From the NCBI GenBank assembly GCA_963717475.1, contig OY970337.1, positions 372,001 to 436,000 on the forward strand: a DNA stretch of 64,000 bases. Reading direction: 5' to 3'. Positions 51,169 through 59,836 of this stretch are shown piece by piece (within the stretch, counting starts at the first letter, position 1; each line of letters opens with the position of its first letter). This DNA comes from AC-32 sp963717475 (GTDB lineage Bacteria; Actinomycetota; Thermoleophilia; Gaiellales; Gaiellaceae). The notes under the pieces are model-generated. The model made no database searches, was not told the origin of the DNA, and was given only the letters and a program-made list of their open reading frames with translations. Both the position numbers and the translations under genes were made by a program.

Positions 51169-53205
51169 CTGGACTTCTTCGTCGACCACGCGGTTCTCTT
51201 CGCCCTCGTCTGCTCCGTCATCGCGGTCGGCTGGGGCATCGGGCTGACCGTCTGGCTGCTCCGCCAGCCGGACGGCGACGAGCGGATGCGCGAGATCGCG
51301 CGCGCCATCCAGGAGGGCGCCGCCGCGTACCTGCGCCGCCAGTACACGACGATCGCGATCGTGGCGGTCGTGCCCTTCCTTCTGCTCGGCTTCTACGACA
51401 AGCTCGGCTGGGGAGCGGCGATCGGCTTCCTGATCGGGGCGCTGCTGTCGGCGGCGGCCGGCTTCATCGGGATGAACGTGGCCGTGCGCTCGAACGTGCG
51501 CACCGCGGAGGCCGCGAAGAGCGGGCTGCGGCCCGCGTTGAACGTCGCGTTCCGAGCCGGTTCCGTGACGGGGCTGCTCGTGGTCGGGCTCGGCCTGATG
51601 GGCGTTGCCGGCTACTACTGGGTGCTGACCGGCTGGCTGGGAAACTCGCACGAGTCGGCGATCAACGACCTCGTCGGGCTGGCGTTCGGCGGCTCCCTGA
51701 TCTCGGTCTTCGCGCGACTCGGCGGCGGCATCTACACGAAGGCCGCGGACGTCGGCGCCGACCTCGTCGGCAAGATCGAGGCGGGCATTCCCGAGGACGA
51801 CCCGCGCAACCCGGCGGTGATCGCGGACAACGTCGGCGACAACGTCGGCGACTGCGCCGGCATGGCCGCCGACCTGTTCGAGACCTACGCGGTGACGGCC
51901 GTCGCGGTGATGCTGCTCGCGAAGTCGTTCCCGACGAGCAGCCTCTGGCTCTACCCGCTCGCGATCGGCGGGATGTCGATCCTGGCGTCGGTGATCGGCA
52001 CCTTCTTCGCGCGCGTCGGCCGCGGCGGCTCGATCATGAACGCGCTCTACAAGGCCATTCTCGTCGCGACGGTGCTGTCGGCCCTCGGCTTCATCCCGGT
52101 CACGATGGCCTACGACTCGAGCCGGTTCAGCTTCTGGGATCTCTACCTCTCGGCGCTCGTCGGCCTGATCGTGACCTTCCTGCTCGTCGCGATCACCGAG
52201 TTCTACACGGGCACGCGCTGGCCGCCGGTGAAGCGCATCTCGGGCGCCTCGCGGACGGGCCACGCGACCAACATCATCGAAGGGCTCGCAGTTGGAATGC
52301 AGGCGACGGCGCTCCCGGTGATCGTGATCGCCGCGGGAATCCTCGTCGCGCACCACTTCGCGGGGCTGTTCGGCATCGGCGTCGCGGTGATGGCGCAGCT
52401 CTCGATGACCGGTCTGATCGTCGCGCTCGACGCCTACGGGCCCGTCACCGACAACGCGGGCGGAATCGCGGAGATGGCCGACCTCGACGAGTCGGTTCGC
52501 GCGATCACGGACCCGCTCGACGCCGTCGGCAACACGACCAAGGCGGTCACGAAGGGCTACGCGATCGGCTCGGCGGCCCTCGCGGCGCTGGTGCTCTTCG
52601 ACTCCTACACGACCGGCCTCTCCGACCAGGGGCTGACGACCGCGTTCAGCCTCAGCGACGCCTGGGTGATCGCAGGCCTGTTCATCGGCGGGCTGATGCC
52701 GTTCCTGTTCGCGTCGCTGGCGATGGAGGCGGTCGGCCGCGTCGGCGGCCAGGTCGTGACCGAGGTGCGCCGCCAGTTCGCCGAGATCCCCGGGATCATG
52801 GAGGGGACGGCGCGGCCCGAGTACGGGCGCGCGATCGACATCGTCACGGGCTCGGCGATCAAGTCGATGATGGTGCCCGCGCTGATCCCGATCGGGTTCC
52901 CGGTCGTCGTCGGGCTGATCAGCGCCCGGATGCTCGGCGGCCTCCTGATCGGGACGATCGTCACCGGACTGTTCCTCGCGATCGCGATGACCTCCGGCGG
53001 CGGAGCCTGGGACAACGCGAAGAAGTTGATCGAGGACGGCGCCTATGGCGGGAAGGGCTCAGAGGCGCACGCCGCGGCCGTCACGGGCGACACCGTCGGC
53101 GACCCCTACAAGGACACCGCCGGCCCTGCGATCAACCCGATGATCAAGATCACCAACATCGTCGCGATCCTGATCATCCCGCTGATCGTCTCGATTCACA
53201 GCTAG
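51169..53205 (+). CDS. hppA: Membrane-bound proton-pumping pyrophosphatase (K+-independent type), CTG start
   Basis: 678 residues from CTG 51169, which stands 6 nt after a perfect AGGAGG. The frame has a stop at 51148 and no ATG, GTG or TTG before Met at 51286, which would delete the first helix (VLFALVCSVIAVGWGIGL), so CTG must start it. Catalytic motifs: DVGADLVGKIEAGIPEDD and DNVGDNVGDCAGMAADLFE. Lys in GNTTKAVTKG marks the K+-independent class. It couples pyrophosphate hydrolysis to proton export across the cytoplasmic membrane, and so can energise the transporters encoded next. Confidence 0.94.
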   Translation: MDFFVDHAVLFALVCSVIAVGWGIGLTVWLLRQPDGDERMREIARAIQEGAAAYLRRQYTTIAIVAVVPFLLLGFYDKLGWGAAIGFLIGALLSAAAGFIGMNVAVRSNVRTAEAAKSGLRPALNVAFRAGSVTGLLVVGLGLMGVAGYYWVLTGWLGNSHESAINDLVGLAFGGSLISVFARLGGGIYTKAADVGADLVGKIEAGIPEDDPRNPAVIADNVGDNVGDCAGMAADLFETYAVTAVAVMLLAKSFPTSSLWLYPLAIGGMSILASVIGTFFARVGRGGSIMNALYKAILVATVLSALGFIPVTMAYDSSRFSFWDLYLSALVGLIVTFLLVAITEFYTGTRWPPVKRISGASRTGHATNIIEGLAVGMQATALPVIVIAAGILVAHHFAGLFGIGVAVMAQLSMTGLIVALDAYGPVTDNAGGIAEMADLDESVRAITDPLDAVGNTTKAVTKGYAIGSAALAALVLFDSYTTGLSDQGLTTAFSLSDAWVIAGLFIGGLMPFLFASLAMEAVGRVGGQVVTEVRRQFAEIPGIMEGTARPEYGRAIDIVTGSAIKSMMVPALIPIGFPVVVGLISARMLGGLLIGTIVTGLFLAIAMTSGGGAWDNAKKLIEDGAYGGKGSEAHAAAVTGDTVGDPYKDTAGPAINPMIKITNIVAILIIPLIVSIHS

Positions 53206-53212
53206 TAGCACA

Positions 53213-53231
53213 GGGGAACCCCTGGTTCCCC
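53213..53231 (+). terminator. hppA terminator hairpin
   Basis: GGGGAACC (53213-53220), loop CCT, and the exact complement GGTTCCCC (53224-53231) begin 7 nt after the hppA stop. The remaining spacer to 53402 shows no further clear element apart from GC-rich inverted repeats near 53330-53360. Confidence 0.75.
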
Positions 53232-53402
53232 CGTGAGCCCCCTCCTTTCGGAGAGCTCCACGGGTACACGCGATCAACATGCCGGCCCCGCGTCGGGATT
53301 GACTGAAGTCTTTGCCGCAGTGAGCCTCCCGCCGGGCGGAGCCCGACTCCGGCGGCCGTTCACGGCGCCGTCTCACGCGTCAGAAGCAACCGGACATCCC
53401 TC

Positions 53403-53408
53403 TAGAGT
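53403..53408 (+). promoter_or_regulatory. -10 box (TAGAGT) 8 nt before an APC permease gene
   Basis: TAGAGT ends 8 nt before ATG 53417; leaderless spacing, weak -35. Confidence 0.4.
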
Positions 53409-53416
53409 CCGCCGCA

Positions 53417-55312
53417 ATGTCTAGGCGACGGCGCCAGCAGCGGCTCGAGCGCGTGCTCGGCACGCCGGCGCTGTTCGCGACCGCGTACGGGAACGTCGGC
53501 TCGTCGATCTACTACGCGCTCGGCGTCACGGCCGTCTTCGCGCTCGGCCTGACGCCGCTCGTCTTCGTCATCGCCGGGATCTTCTTCAGCGCGACCGCGC
53601 TCTCGTACGCCGAGGGAACCGTCCGCTACCCCGAGGCCGGCGGCTCGGCGAGCTTCGCGCGCCATGCGTTCAACGAGCTCGCGTCGTTCGGAGCGGGCTG
53701 GGCGCAGATGCTCAACTACGTGATCACGATCGCCATCTCGGCGTTCTTCGTCCCGCACTACCTCTCGATCTTCTGGGAGCCGCTGAAGCAGAACCCCTGG
53801 GACATCATCGGCGGCGCGCTGGTCGTCGCGTTCCTGGTGCTCCTGAACGTCGTCGGCATCCAGGAGTCGGCGCGCCTGAACATCTTCCTCGCGCTGATCG
53901 ACTTCGCGACGCAGCTCCTGCTCGTCTTGCTCGGCTTCGCCCTGATCTTCAGCCCGTCGACCCTCACGAGCAACATCCACTGGGGGACGGCTCCGACGTG
54001 GTCGCAGTTCTTCCTCGCGATCCCGGTCGGGATGATCGCGTACACCGGTATCGAGACCATCTCGAACCTGGCCGAGGAGACGCGCGACCCGGTGAAGAGC
54101 ATCCCGCGTGCGATCGGCTTCGTGGCGATCGCCGTCTACGCGATCTATTTCACGCTGCCCCTGATCGCGCTCTCGGCGCTGCCCGTGCATCTGATCGACG
54201 GCGAGCAGACGACACTCCTCGCGCTCACGCCGGACAAGGGCGGCTTCCAGAACGACCCCGTCCTCGGCCTGGTCGAGAACCTCGGCATCTCAGGCGGCGT
54301 CCTCTCGGTGCTGAAGGTCTACGTCGGGATCCTGGCCGCGACGATCCTGTTCATCGCCACGAACGCCGGGATCATCGGCGCCTCGCGGATCACGTACTCG
54401 ATGGCGACGTACCGGCAGCTGCCGGAGGTCTTCCGCCGGCTGCACCCGAAGTTCAAGACGCCATGGCTGTCCCTGCTCGTCTTCGCGGGCCTGGTTCCCA
54501 TCATCGTCCTCATCCCTGGACAGACCCAGTTCCTCGGGACGATGTACGCGTTCGGCGCGATGCTTTCGTTCACGGTTGCGCACGCTTCGATCGTCCAGTT
54601 GCGGCGGCGCTACCCCGACGAGGAGCTGCCGTTCCGCGCGCGGCCGAACCTGAGGGTGCGCGGGGTCGACTGGCCGCTGTTCGCGCTCTTCGGCGGGATC
54701 GCGACGGGGCTCATCTGGTTCGTGGTCGTCATCCAGAGCCCGGGCCCGCGCTATGCGGGCCTCGGTTGGCTGATCGCCGGCTTCGCGATGTACTACGTCT
54801 ACCGGCGCCGCGTCGTGCACCAGCCGCTGACCGCGACCGTGCGCGCTCCGATCGCGATGGGGCCCGCGCTGGCGCTCGAGTACCGCAACGTGCTCGTCCC
54901 GGTGATCGGCCGGCACGACTCGGAGGCGGCGGTCGACCTGGCGTGCCGCCTCGCGACCGAGCGCGGGGCGTCGATCGTCGCGCTGACCGTGCTCGAAGTC
55001 CCGCTCGAGCTGCCGATGGACGCCGAGCTTCCGGAAGGGATCGAGCGGCGCGCGAACGACCTGCTCGACGAGGTCCGCGCGATCGGCGACGCCTACGGCG
55101 TCAACGTGATCGGACGCCTCACGCGCGCCCGCCGGCCCGGTCCCGCGATCGTCGCCGAGGCCGCGAGCCGGCACAGCGAGATCATCGTGCTCGGCTCGCC
55201 GCGCCGCGACGTCCGCCGGCGCCAGGGGAAGATCTTCGGCGGCACCGTCGACTACGTCCTCAAGAACGCGCCGTGCCGGGTGCTCGTGGCCGCCGCGCGC
55301 CGGGCGGCATGA
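53417..55312 (+). CDS. APC-superfamily permease fused to a universal-stress (USP) domain (first)
   Basis: 631 residues. Residues about 15-460 form roughly 12 helices with the APC pattern, helix 1 reading AYGNVGSSIYYALGV and the later YTGIETISNLAEETRDP consensus. From about 488 a USP domain follows (YRNVLVPVIGRHDSEAAVDLA ... IIVLGSPRRDVRRR), with a degenerate ATP loop. This fold combination matches KimA-like K+ symporters as well as amino-acid permeases. The neighbouring RCK genes and proton pump favour K+ or another cation; that is inference. It overlaps the next small gene by 4 bp. Confidence 0.82.
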   Translation: MSRRRRQQRLERVLGTPALFATAYGNVGSSIYYALGVTAVFALGLTPLVFVIAGIFFSATALSYAEGTVRYPEAGGSASFARHAFNELASFGAGWAQMLNYVITIAISAFFVPHYLSIFWEPLKQNPWDIIGGALVVAFLVLLNVVGIQESARLNIFLALIDFATQLLLVLLGFALIFSPSTLTSNIHWGTAPTWSQFFLAIPVGMIAYTGIETISNLAEETRDPVKSIPRAIGFVAIAVYAIYFTLPLIALSALPVHLIDGEQTTLLALTPDKGGFQNDPVLGLVENLGISGGVLSVLKVYVGILAATILFIATNAGIIGASRITYSMATYRQLPEVFRRLHPKFKTPWLSLLVFAGLVPIIVLIPGQTQFLGTMYAFGAMLSFTVAHASIVQLRRRYPDEELPFRARPNLRVRGVDWPLFALFGGIATGLIWFVVVIQSPGPRYAGLGWLIAGFAMYYVYRRRVVHQPLTATVRAPIAMGPALALEYRNVLVPVIGRHDSEAAVDLACRLATERGASIVALTVLEVPLELPMDAELPEGIERRANDLLDEVRAIGDAYGVNVIGRLTRARRPGPAIVAEAASRHSEIIVLGSPRRDVRRRQGKIFGGTVDYVLKNAPCRVLVAAARRAA

Positions 55313-55482
55313 AGGAGCTCTACACGTCGACCGTCGCGCTCTTCGGCGTCGTCGCGATCGGCCTCGGAGTCGCGCTGCTCGTGGAGACCGCAGTCCACGG
55401 AGGCGGGGTCGGCTACCTGCTCGGACTGCTCTTCCTCGCCCTCGGCGCCGGTCGGCTCTACCTCCTCTGGCGCCGGAAGTAA
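55309..55482 (+). CDS. Small two-helix membrane protein between the two permeases
   Basis: 57 residues, ATG overlapping the permease stop (ATGA). It consists of two hydrophobic helices (STVALFGVVAIGLGVALLV and VGYLLGLLFLALGAGRLYLL) with a basic C-terminus (WRRK). The overlap suggests a subunit or assembly factor of the upstream permease, by analogy with small K+-pump subunits such as KdpF; the analogy is only positional. No family recognised. Confidence 0.68.
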   Translation: MKELYTSTVALFGVVAIGLGVALLVETAVHGGGVGYLLGLLFLALGAGRLYLLWRRK

Positions 55483-55485
55483 TCT
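55480..55485 (+). promoter_or_regulatory. -10 box (TAATCT) 6 nt before the second permease
   Basis: TAATCT contains the preceding stop TAA and ends 6 nt before GTG 55492. Confidence 0.4.
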
Positions 55486-55491
55486 CACCGC

Positions 55492-57387
55492 GTGGCGCGC
55501 AAGATCGCGGGTCTCCAGCGGGTGCTCGACGCGCCCGCGCTCTTCTCGGTGGCGTACGGCGAGATCGCCTCTTCGATCTACGTCGCGCTCGGGATCATCG
55601 CGCTGCACGCGCTCGGCCTCACGCCCGAGGTGCTGGCCCTGGTCGGCGCTCTCTTCCTCGTCGTCTCGCTCTCGTACGCAGAGGGCACAGCCGCGATTCC
55701 GGAGACCGGCGGCGCAGCGACCTTCGTCCGCCGCGCGTTCAACGACCTCGCCGGCTTCCTGACCGGCTGGGCGCTCTTCCTCGACTACTTGATCGTGATC
55801 GCGCTCTCGGCGCTGTTCCTGCCGCACTACGTGGCAGGCGCCCTCGAGGTCGACGCGCTCGGCCGCGACCCGTGGGACCTGGTGACGGCGGTCGCGGTCA
55901 TCGTGGTCGTCGCGGCGTTGAGGCTGGTCCGGCGGTCGGCGTTCTACCGCTACGGGATCGTCGTTGCGGTGCTCGACTTGATCACGCAACTCGGGCTCGT
56001 CGCGCTCGGCTTCGCCTTCCTCTTCTCCGGCGACGCGCTCACGCAGGGCGTGTCGATCGGGACCCAGCCGTCCTGGCACCAGATCGCCTTCGCGCTGCCG
56101 CTGGCGATGCTCGCCTACACCGGGCTCGAGACCGTCGCCAACCTCGCCGAGGAGACGCGCACGCCGGGCCGCGACCTGCCGCGCAGCCTCTTCTCAGGAA
56201 TCGGGCTCGTCGTGGTGATCTACGTCGCGATCGCGCTGGTGGCTCTGTCGGCGTTCCCGGCGAAGAACGGGACGACGGAGCTCGGCACGACCTGGCTCAA
56301 GTCGCCGCTGCTCGGGATCGTGGACGCGCTGCACGGCCATGTCCCCTCCGAGTTCGTGGACGCGCTGCGTGTGTACGTGGGCCTGACAGGCGCCGTGATC
56401 CTGCTCGTCGCGATCACGACGTCGATCTCGGGCTTCACGCGCCTCGCGCACTCGCTCGGCGAGCACGGCCAGCTGCCGCGCGCGTTCGGCCGGCTCAACC
56501 GCCGGACGCTCGTCTCGCCGGAGGCGATCGTCGCCGCGGCGCTGATCTCGATCGCGATCCTGCTCGGGACCTCGCTCCTGACCGACGAGATCGCCTTCCT
56601 TGCGAGCCTCTTCAGCTTCGGCGTCCTCGCGGCGTTCACGGCCGCCCAGCTCGCCGTGATCAAGCTTCGCTTCAGCGAGCCGGAGCTCGACCGCCCTTAC
56701 CGCGCGCCGTTTCCGGTCCGGCTGCGCGGGGTCGAGGTCCCGCTGCCCGCGATCGTCGGAACCGTGGGCACGCTCGTCGTGTTCGTGATCGCGCTGATCA
56801 CGCACGCCGGCGCCCGCTACGGCGGGCCCGCTTGGCTCGTCGCCGGCGCGGTCGTCTACGGGCTCGTGCGCCGGGGGCGGGGAGAAGGCCTGCTCGAGCG
56901 GATCGAGGCGCCCTCCGAGAACCTTCCCGAGACGCACTTCTCGAGCATCCTCGTCCCGATGAAGCTCGGCCTGATCGGCGAGGAGATGGTCGCGACCGCC
57001 GTCAAGCTCGCGCAGGAGCGAGGGGCCAAGATCGAGGCGCTGTACGTGATCCGCGTGCCGCTCGACCGTCCGCTCGACGAGGAGGGGGGCGACGAGGACG
57101 AGCGGGCCGCAGCCTCGCTCGCCGAGGCGCAGCTGCTCGGCGCCGACCACGGCGTCGAGGTCGCGGGCGAGACGGTTCGCGCCCGCTCGATCGGCGAGGC
57201 GATCGTCACGGAGGCCGAGCGGAGCGGGGCGGACCTGATCGTGCTCGGCTCCGCTCCGCGCTGGCGCCGGCAGTCGCGCTTCTTCTCGCCGACCGTCGAA
57301 TACGTGCTGCGCAAGGCACCCTGCGAGGTGCTCGTCGTCGCCTTCCCGGAGGGCGTGATGGAGGAGGACGGGGAGGGCTCTCAGTAA
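55492..57387 (+). CDS. APC-superfamily permease fused to a universal-stress (USP) domain (second)
   Basis: 631 residues from GTG, the same length and layout as the permease at 53417: helix 1 AYGEIASSIYVALGI, the YTGLETVANLAEETRTP block, 12 helices, then a USP domain from about 482 (FSSILVPMKLGLIGEEMV ... IVLGSAPRWRRQ). The two are paralogues that have diverged widely. The ATP-binding Gly pattern of classical USPs is not kept, so the domain may sense another ligand. The C-terminus is acidic (VMEEDGEGSQ). A TAATCT box precedes it, so it may be expressed separately from the first. Confidence 0.82.
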   Translation: MARKIAGLQRVLDAPALFSVAYGEIASSIYVALGIIALHALGLTPEVLALVGALFLVVSLSYAEGTAAIPETGGAATFVRRAFNDLAGFLTGWALFLDYLIVIALSALFLPHYVAGALEVDALGRDPWDLVTAVAVIVVVAALRLVRRSAFYRYGIVVAVLDLITQLGLVALGFAFLFSGDALTQGVSIGTQPSWHQIAFALPLAMLAYTGLETVANLAEETRTPGRDLPRSLFSGIGLVVVIYVAIALVALSAFPAKNGTTELGTTWLKSPLLGIVDALHGHVPSEFVDALRVYVGLTGAVILLVAITTSISGFTRLAHSLGEHGQLPRAFGRLNRRTLVSPEAIVAAALISIAILLGTSLLTDEIAFLASLFSFGVLAAFTAAQLAVIKLRFSEPELDRPYRAPFPVRLRGVEVPLPAIVGTVGTLVVFVIALITHAGARYGGPAWLVAGAVVYGLVRRGRGEGLLERIEAPSENLPETHFSSILVPMKLGLIGEEMVATAVKLAQERGAKIEALYVIRVPLDRPLDEEGGDEDERAAASLAEAQLLGADHGVEVAGETVRARSIGEAIVTEAERSGADLIVLGSAPRWRRQSRFFSPTVEYVLRKAPCEVLVVAFPEGVMEEDGEGSQ

Positions 57388-57399
57388 CGAGGGCTGAGC

Positions 57400-57405
57400 T
57401 AGGCT
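57400..57405 (+). promoter_or_regulatory. -10 box (TAGGCT) 6 nt before the first TrkA-like gene
   Basis: TAGGCT ends 6 nt before ATG 57412, in the 24-bp gap after the second permease; leaderless spacing. Confidence 0.45.
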
Positions 57406-57411
57406 GAGAGC

Positions 57412-57840
57412 ATGAATGCACTTGTGATCGGCTGCGGCCGGGTCGGCTCCAGCATCGCTCTCCAGCTCGACCGCGAGGGCTGGGACGTGACCGCGGTCGA
57501 CGAGAAGGAGGAGGCGCTCAGCCGCCTCGGCGACCACTGGAACGGCGGGTTCGTGCTCGGCCACGGAATGGACATCGAGGTGCTCCGTCAGGCCGGGATC
57601 GAGGAGGCCGACGCGGTCGTCGTCGCCACGGACGGCGACAACACGAACATCGTCATCGGCCAGGTCGCGCAGCAGCGCTTCGACAACCAGTGCGTCGTCG
57701 TGCGCGTGCTCGACCCGGCGCGCGCCGACTTCTACCGCCGGCGCGGCCTGCGCACCGTCTGCCCGACCTCCGTCGCGATCGACGTCCTGATGGACGCGGT
57801 CCGCGCCTGCGAGATCCGACCCGCGGAGTCTCCCGTCTGA
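57412..57840 (+). CDS. TrkA-N (RCK-N) protein without a C domain
   Basis: 142 residues: a single RCK Rossmann domain beginning ALVIGCGRVGSSIALQLDR, with VDEKEEAL at the second strand (acidic tip for ribose) and FVLGHGMD, VVVATDGDNTNI following. The usual TrkA-C domain is missing. These proteins gate K+ channels and transporters by binding NAD(H) or ATP. Its TGA overlaps the ATG of the next RCK gene (TGATG), so the two may form a hetero-assembly like the halves of TrkA. Confidence 0.88.
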   Translation: MNALVIGCGRVGSSIALQLDREGWDVTAVDEKEEALSRLGDHWNGGFVLGHGMDIEVLRQAGIEEADAVVVATDGDNTNIVIGQVAQQRFDNQCVVVRVLDPARADFYRRRGLRTVCPTSVAIDVLMDAVRACEIRPAESPV

Positions 57841-58505
57841 TGTACATCCTGGTGGCGGGCGGCGGCAAGGTCGGCGCCAACTTCGCGCGCACGCTGCTGC
57901 AGGACGGCAAGCACGAGGTCACGCTGATCGAGCAGCGACGCGACCGGTTCGAGCGGCTCGAGCACGAGTTCGAGCACCAGGTCCTGCCCGGCGACGCCAC
58001 CGAGATCTTCGTGCTCGAGCGTGCGGGGATCGCGCGGCCCCCGGACGTCGTCGCGGCCCTGACCGGGGACGACGAGGACAACCTCATCATCAGCCAGCTC
58101 TCGCGCGAGAAGTACGGCGTCCCGAAGGTGATCGCGCGCGTCAACGACCCGCGCAACCAGGCGCACTTCGACCTGCTCGGGATCTCGCCGACCGTCTCCG
58201 CGACGCGCGGGCTGATGGCGTTGATCGAGCACGAGGTTCCCGAGCACGACCTCGTCCACCTGCTCGAGCTCCGCAAGGAGAACCTCGAGATCGTCGAGGT
58301 GATGATCGACCCCCGCGCCCCCGCGGCGGGCAAGCGGGTCGAGGCCCTCGACCTGCCCGAGGGCTCCAGGTTGATCTCGGTGACGCGCAACGGCCACTCC
58401 GAGATCGCGGTCGGCTCGACCGAGCTGCAGGCCGGCGACCAGGTTCTGGCCATCCTCCAGCCGGGTAAGGAGGACGAGTTACGACGGGTGCTGATTAAGG
58501 CGTGA
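57840..58505 (+). CDS. TrkA-type K+ uptake regulator (RCK N and C domains)
   Basis: 221 residues. The RCK-N domain starts MYILVAGGGKVGANFARTL and has LPGDATEIFVLERAG and VVAALTGDDEDNLIIS; the RCK-C/TrkA-C domain covers about 140-221 (EIVEVMIDPRAPAAGKRVEAL ... LQAGDQVLAIL). This is the full single-copy TrkA/KtrA layout. With the preceding half-size RCK protein and the two permeases it forms a likely cation-uptake module. No TrkH/KtrB channel gene is in the window. Confidence 0.9.
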   Translation: MYILVAGGGKVGANFARTLLQDGKHEVTLIEQRRDRFERLEHEFEHQVLPGDATEIFVLERAGIARPPDVVAALTGDDEDNLIISQLSREKYGVPKVIARVNDPRNQAHFDLLGISPTVSATRGLMALIEHEVPEHDLVHLLELRKENLEIVEVMIDPRAPAAGKRVEALDLPEGSRLISVTRNGHSEIAVGSTELQAGDQVLAILQPGKEDELRRVLIKA

Positions 58506-59605
58506 TGCGCTGGGCCGGGGTCTTCGTGGCGGCGATCGCCGTCATGCTGCCGGGCGCCGCTTGCGGCGGCAACGCCGCCTCGGCCTCGAGTGCGATCCAT
58601 CTCCGGCAGATCGCGTCCGGGCTCGACTCGCCCGTCTACGTGACGTCGACGCGGAGCGAGCCGAGCAAGCTCTACGTCGTCGAGCAGCCCGGGGTGATCC
58701 GCGTTCTCGTCAACGGAAAGCTCCAGTCGCAGCCCTTCCTCGACATCCACACGATGGTCAAGAGCGGCGGCGAGCAGGGCCTGCTCTCGCTGGCGTTCCA
58801 CCCGAACTACGCGAAGAACCACCGCTTCTTCGTCTACTTCAACGATACGAGCGGCGACGTGCGCGTCTACGAATTCCGCTCGAGCGGCGGCGTCGGCGTC
58901 CCGGGGAGCGGAAGGTCGCTGCTGCTCGTCCCGCACCGGGAGTTCGACAACCACAACGGCGGCCAGCTGCAGTTCGGCCCGGACGGGCTCTTGTATGCCG
59001 GCACCGGCGACGGCGGCTCGGGCGGCGATCCGCACAACCACGCCCAGAACCTCAGCTCCCATCTCGGGAAGCTCCTGCGCCTGAACGTGAACAAGGCGGG
59101 CGCGAAGTGGAAGGTCGCCGGCTACGGCCTGCGCAACCCGTGGCGCTTCTCGTGGGATTCGGCGACGCGCGATCTCTACATCGGCGACGTCGGCCAGGAC
59201 ACCTGGGAGGAGATCGACGTCCGCACGCCCGCGCAGCAAAGGGTGCTGAACAACTACGGCTGGCGCGTCTGGGAGGGCCGCTCGCACTACCAGTCCGGCC
59301 AGAGGACGAACCGCCACGGCCGTCTCGTGTTCCCGATCGTCGTCTACAAGCACACGAACAACAACTGCTCGGTCACCGGCGGCTACGTGTACCGCGGGAA
59401 GGCCGTGCCTGCCGCCCGCGGCCGCTACTTCTACGGCGACTACTGCAGCGGCAAGGTCTGGAGCCTGCGCGCGGTGCACGGGAAGCTTCGCAACCTCCGC
59501 ACCGAGCGGTTCCACATCGGGTCGCTCTCGTCCTTCGGGCGCGACACCAAGGGCGAGCTTTATGCGACCTCGCTCGACGGGCAGCTCTACAAGCTCGTCC
59601 GCTAG
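58505..59605 (+). CDS. PQQ-dependent sugar dehydrogenase-family (GSDH) protein
   Basis: 366 residues from ATG (GTG 58502, overlapping the previous stop, is an alternative). The N-terminus is a signal peptide; Cys20 in LPGAAC could make it a lipoprotein, though the lipobox is poor. The soluble glucose/aldose dehydrogenase beta-propeller motifs are clear: VVEQPGVIRVL, GGEQGLLSLAFHPNYA, FDNHNGGQLQFGPDGLLYAGTGDGG-type loop, GLRNPWRFSWD and DVGQDTWEEID. These extracytoplasmic enzymes oxidise sugars with PQQ. Four mature Cys are seen. The substrate is unknown. Confidence 0.87.
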   Translation: MRWAGVFVAAIAVMLPGAACGGNAASASSAIHLRQIASGLDSPVYVTSTRSEPSKLYVVEQPGVIRVLVNGKLQSQPFLDIHTMVKSGGEQGLLSLAFHPNYAKNHRFFVYFNDTSGDVRVYEFRSSGGVGVPGSGRSLLLVPHREFDNHNGGQLQFGPDGLLYAGTGDGGSGGDPHNHAQNLSSHLGKLLRLNVNKAGAKWKVAGYGLRNPWRFSWDSATRDLYIGDVGQDTWEEIDVRTPAQQRVLNNYGWRVWEGRSHYQSGQRTNRHGRLVFPIVVYKHTNNNCSVTGGYVYRGKAVPAARGRYFYGDYCSGKVWSLRAVHGKLRNLRTERFHIGSLSSFGRDTKGELYATSLDGQLYKLVR

Positions 59606-59611
59606 GCCGGC

Positions 59612-59836
59612 TTAACCCGTGCGGCGGCGGCGCACCTGCGGGCCCTGCTGGCCGAGGGCCGCGTAGGCGAGCGCCTGCAGCGACTCGTTCAGCGTGCGCA
59701 GCTCGTGCGTGACGGCGAGGAAGCCCTCAGTGTGGTCGAGCCGGCTGTTCAGCCGTTCCAGCTCCGTGCGGAGGGCGTCGAGCCGCTCGAGGATCGCGTC
59801 CAGCTGCCGGTCGTCGAAGTTCTTGCGCTCGGTCAC
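59612..59836 (-). CDS. Small coiled-coil protein
   Basis: 74 residues from GTG 59836. Heptad-like ILERLDALRTELERLNSRLD then ELRTLNESLQALAYAALG predicts a helical hairpin or dimeric coiled coil, with a basic end (QVRRRRTG). No family recognised. It shares bases with the read-through tail of VanZ; if VanZ ends at the TGA in GTGA (59833-59835), the two genes overlap by 4 bp as is normal in this genome. Confidence 0.55.
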   Translation of the reverse strand: MTERKNFDDRQLDAILERLDALRTELERLNSRLDHTEGFLAVTHELRTLNESLQALAYAALGQQGPQVRRRRTG

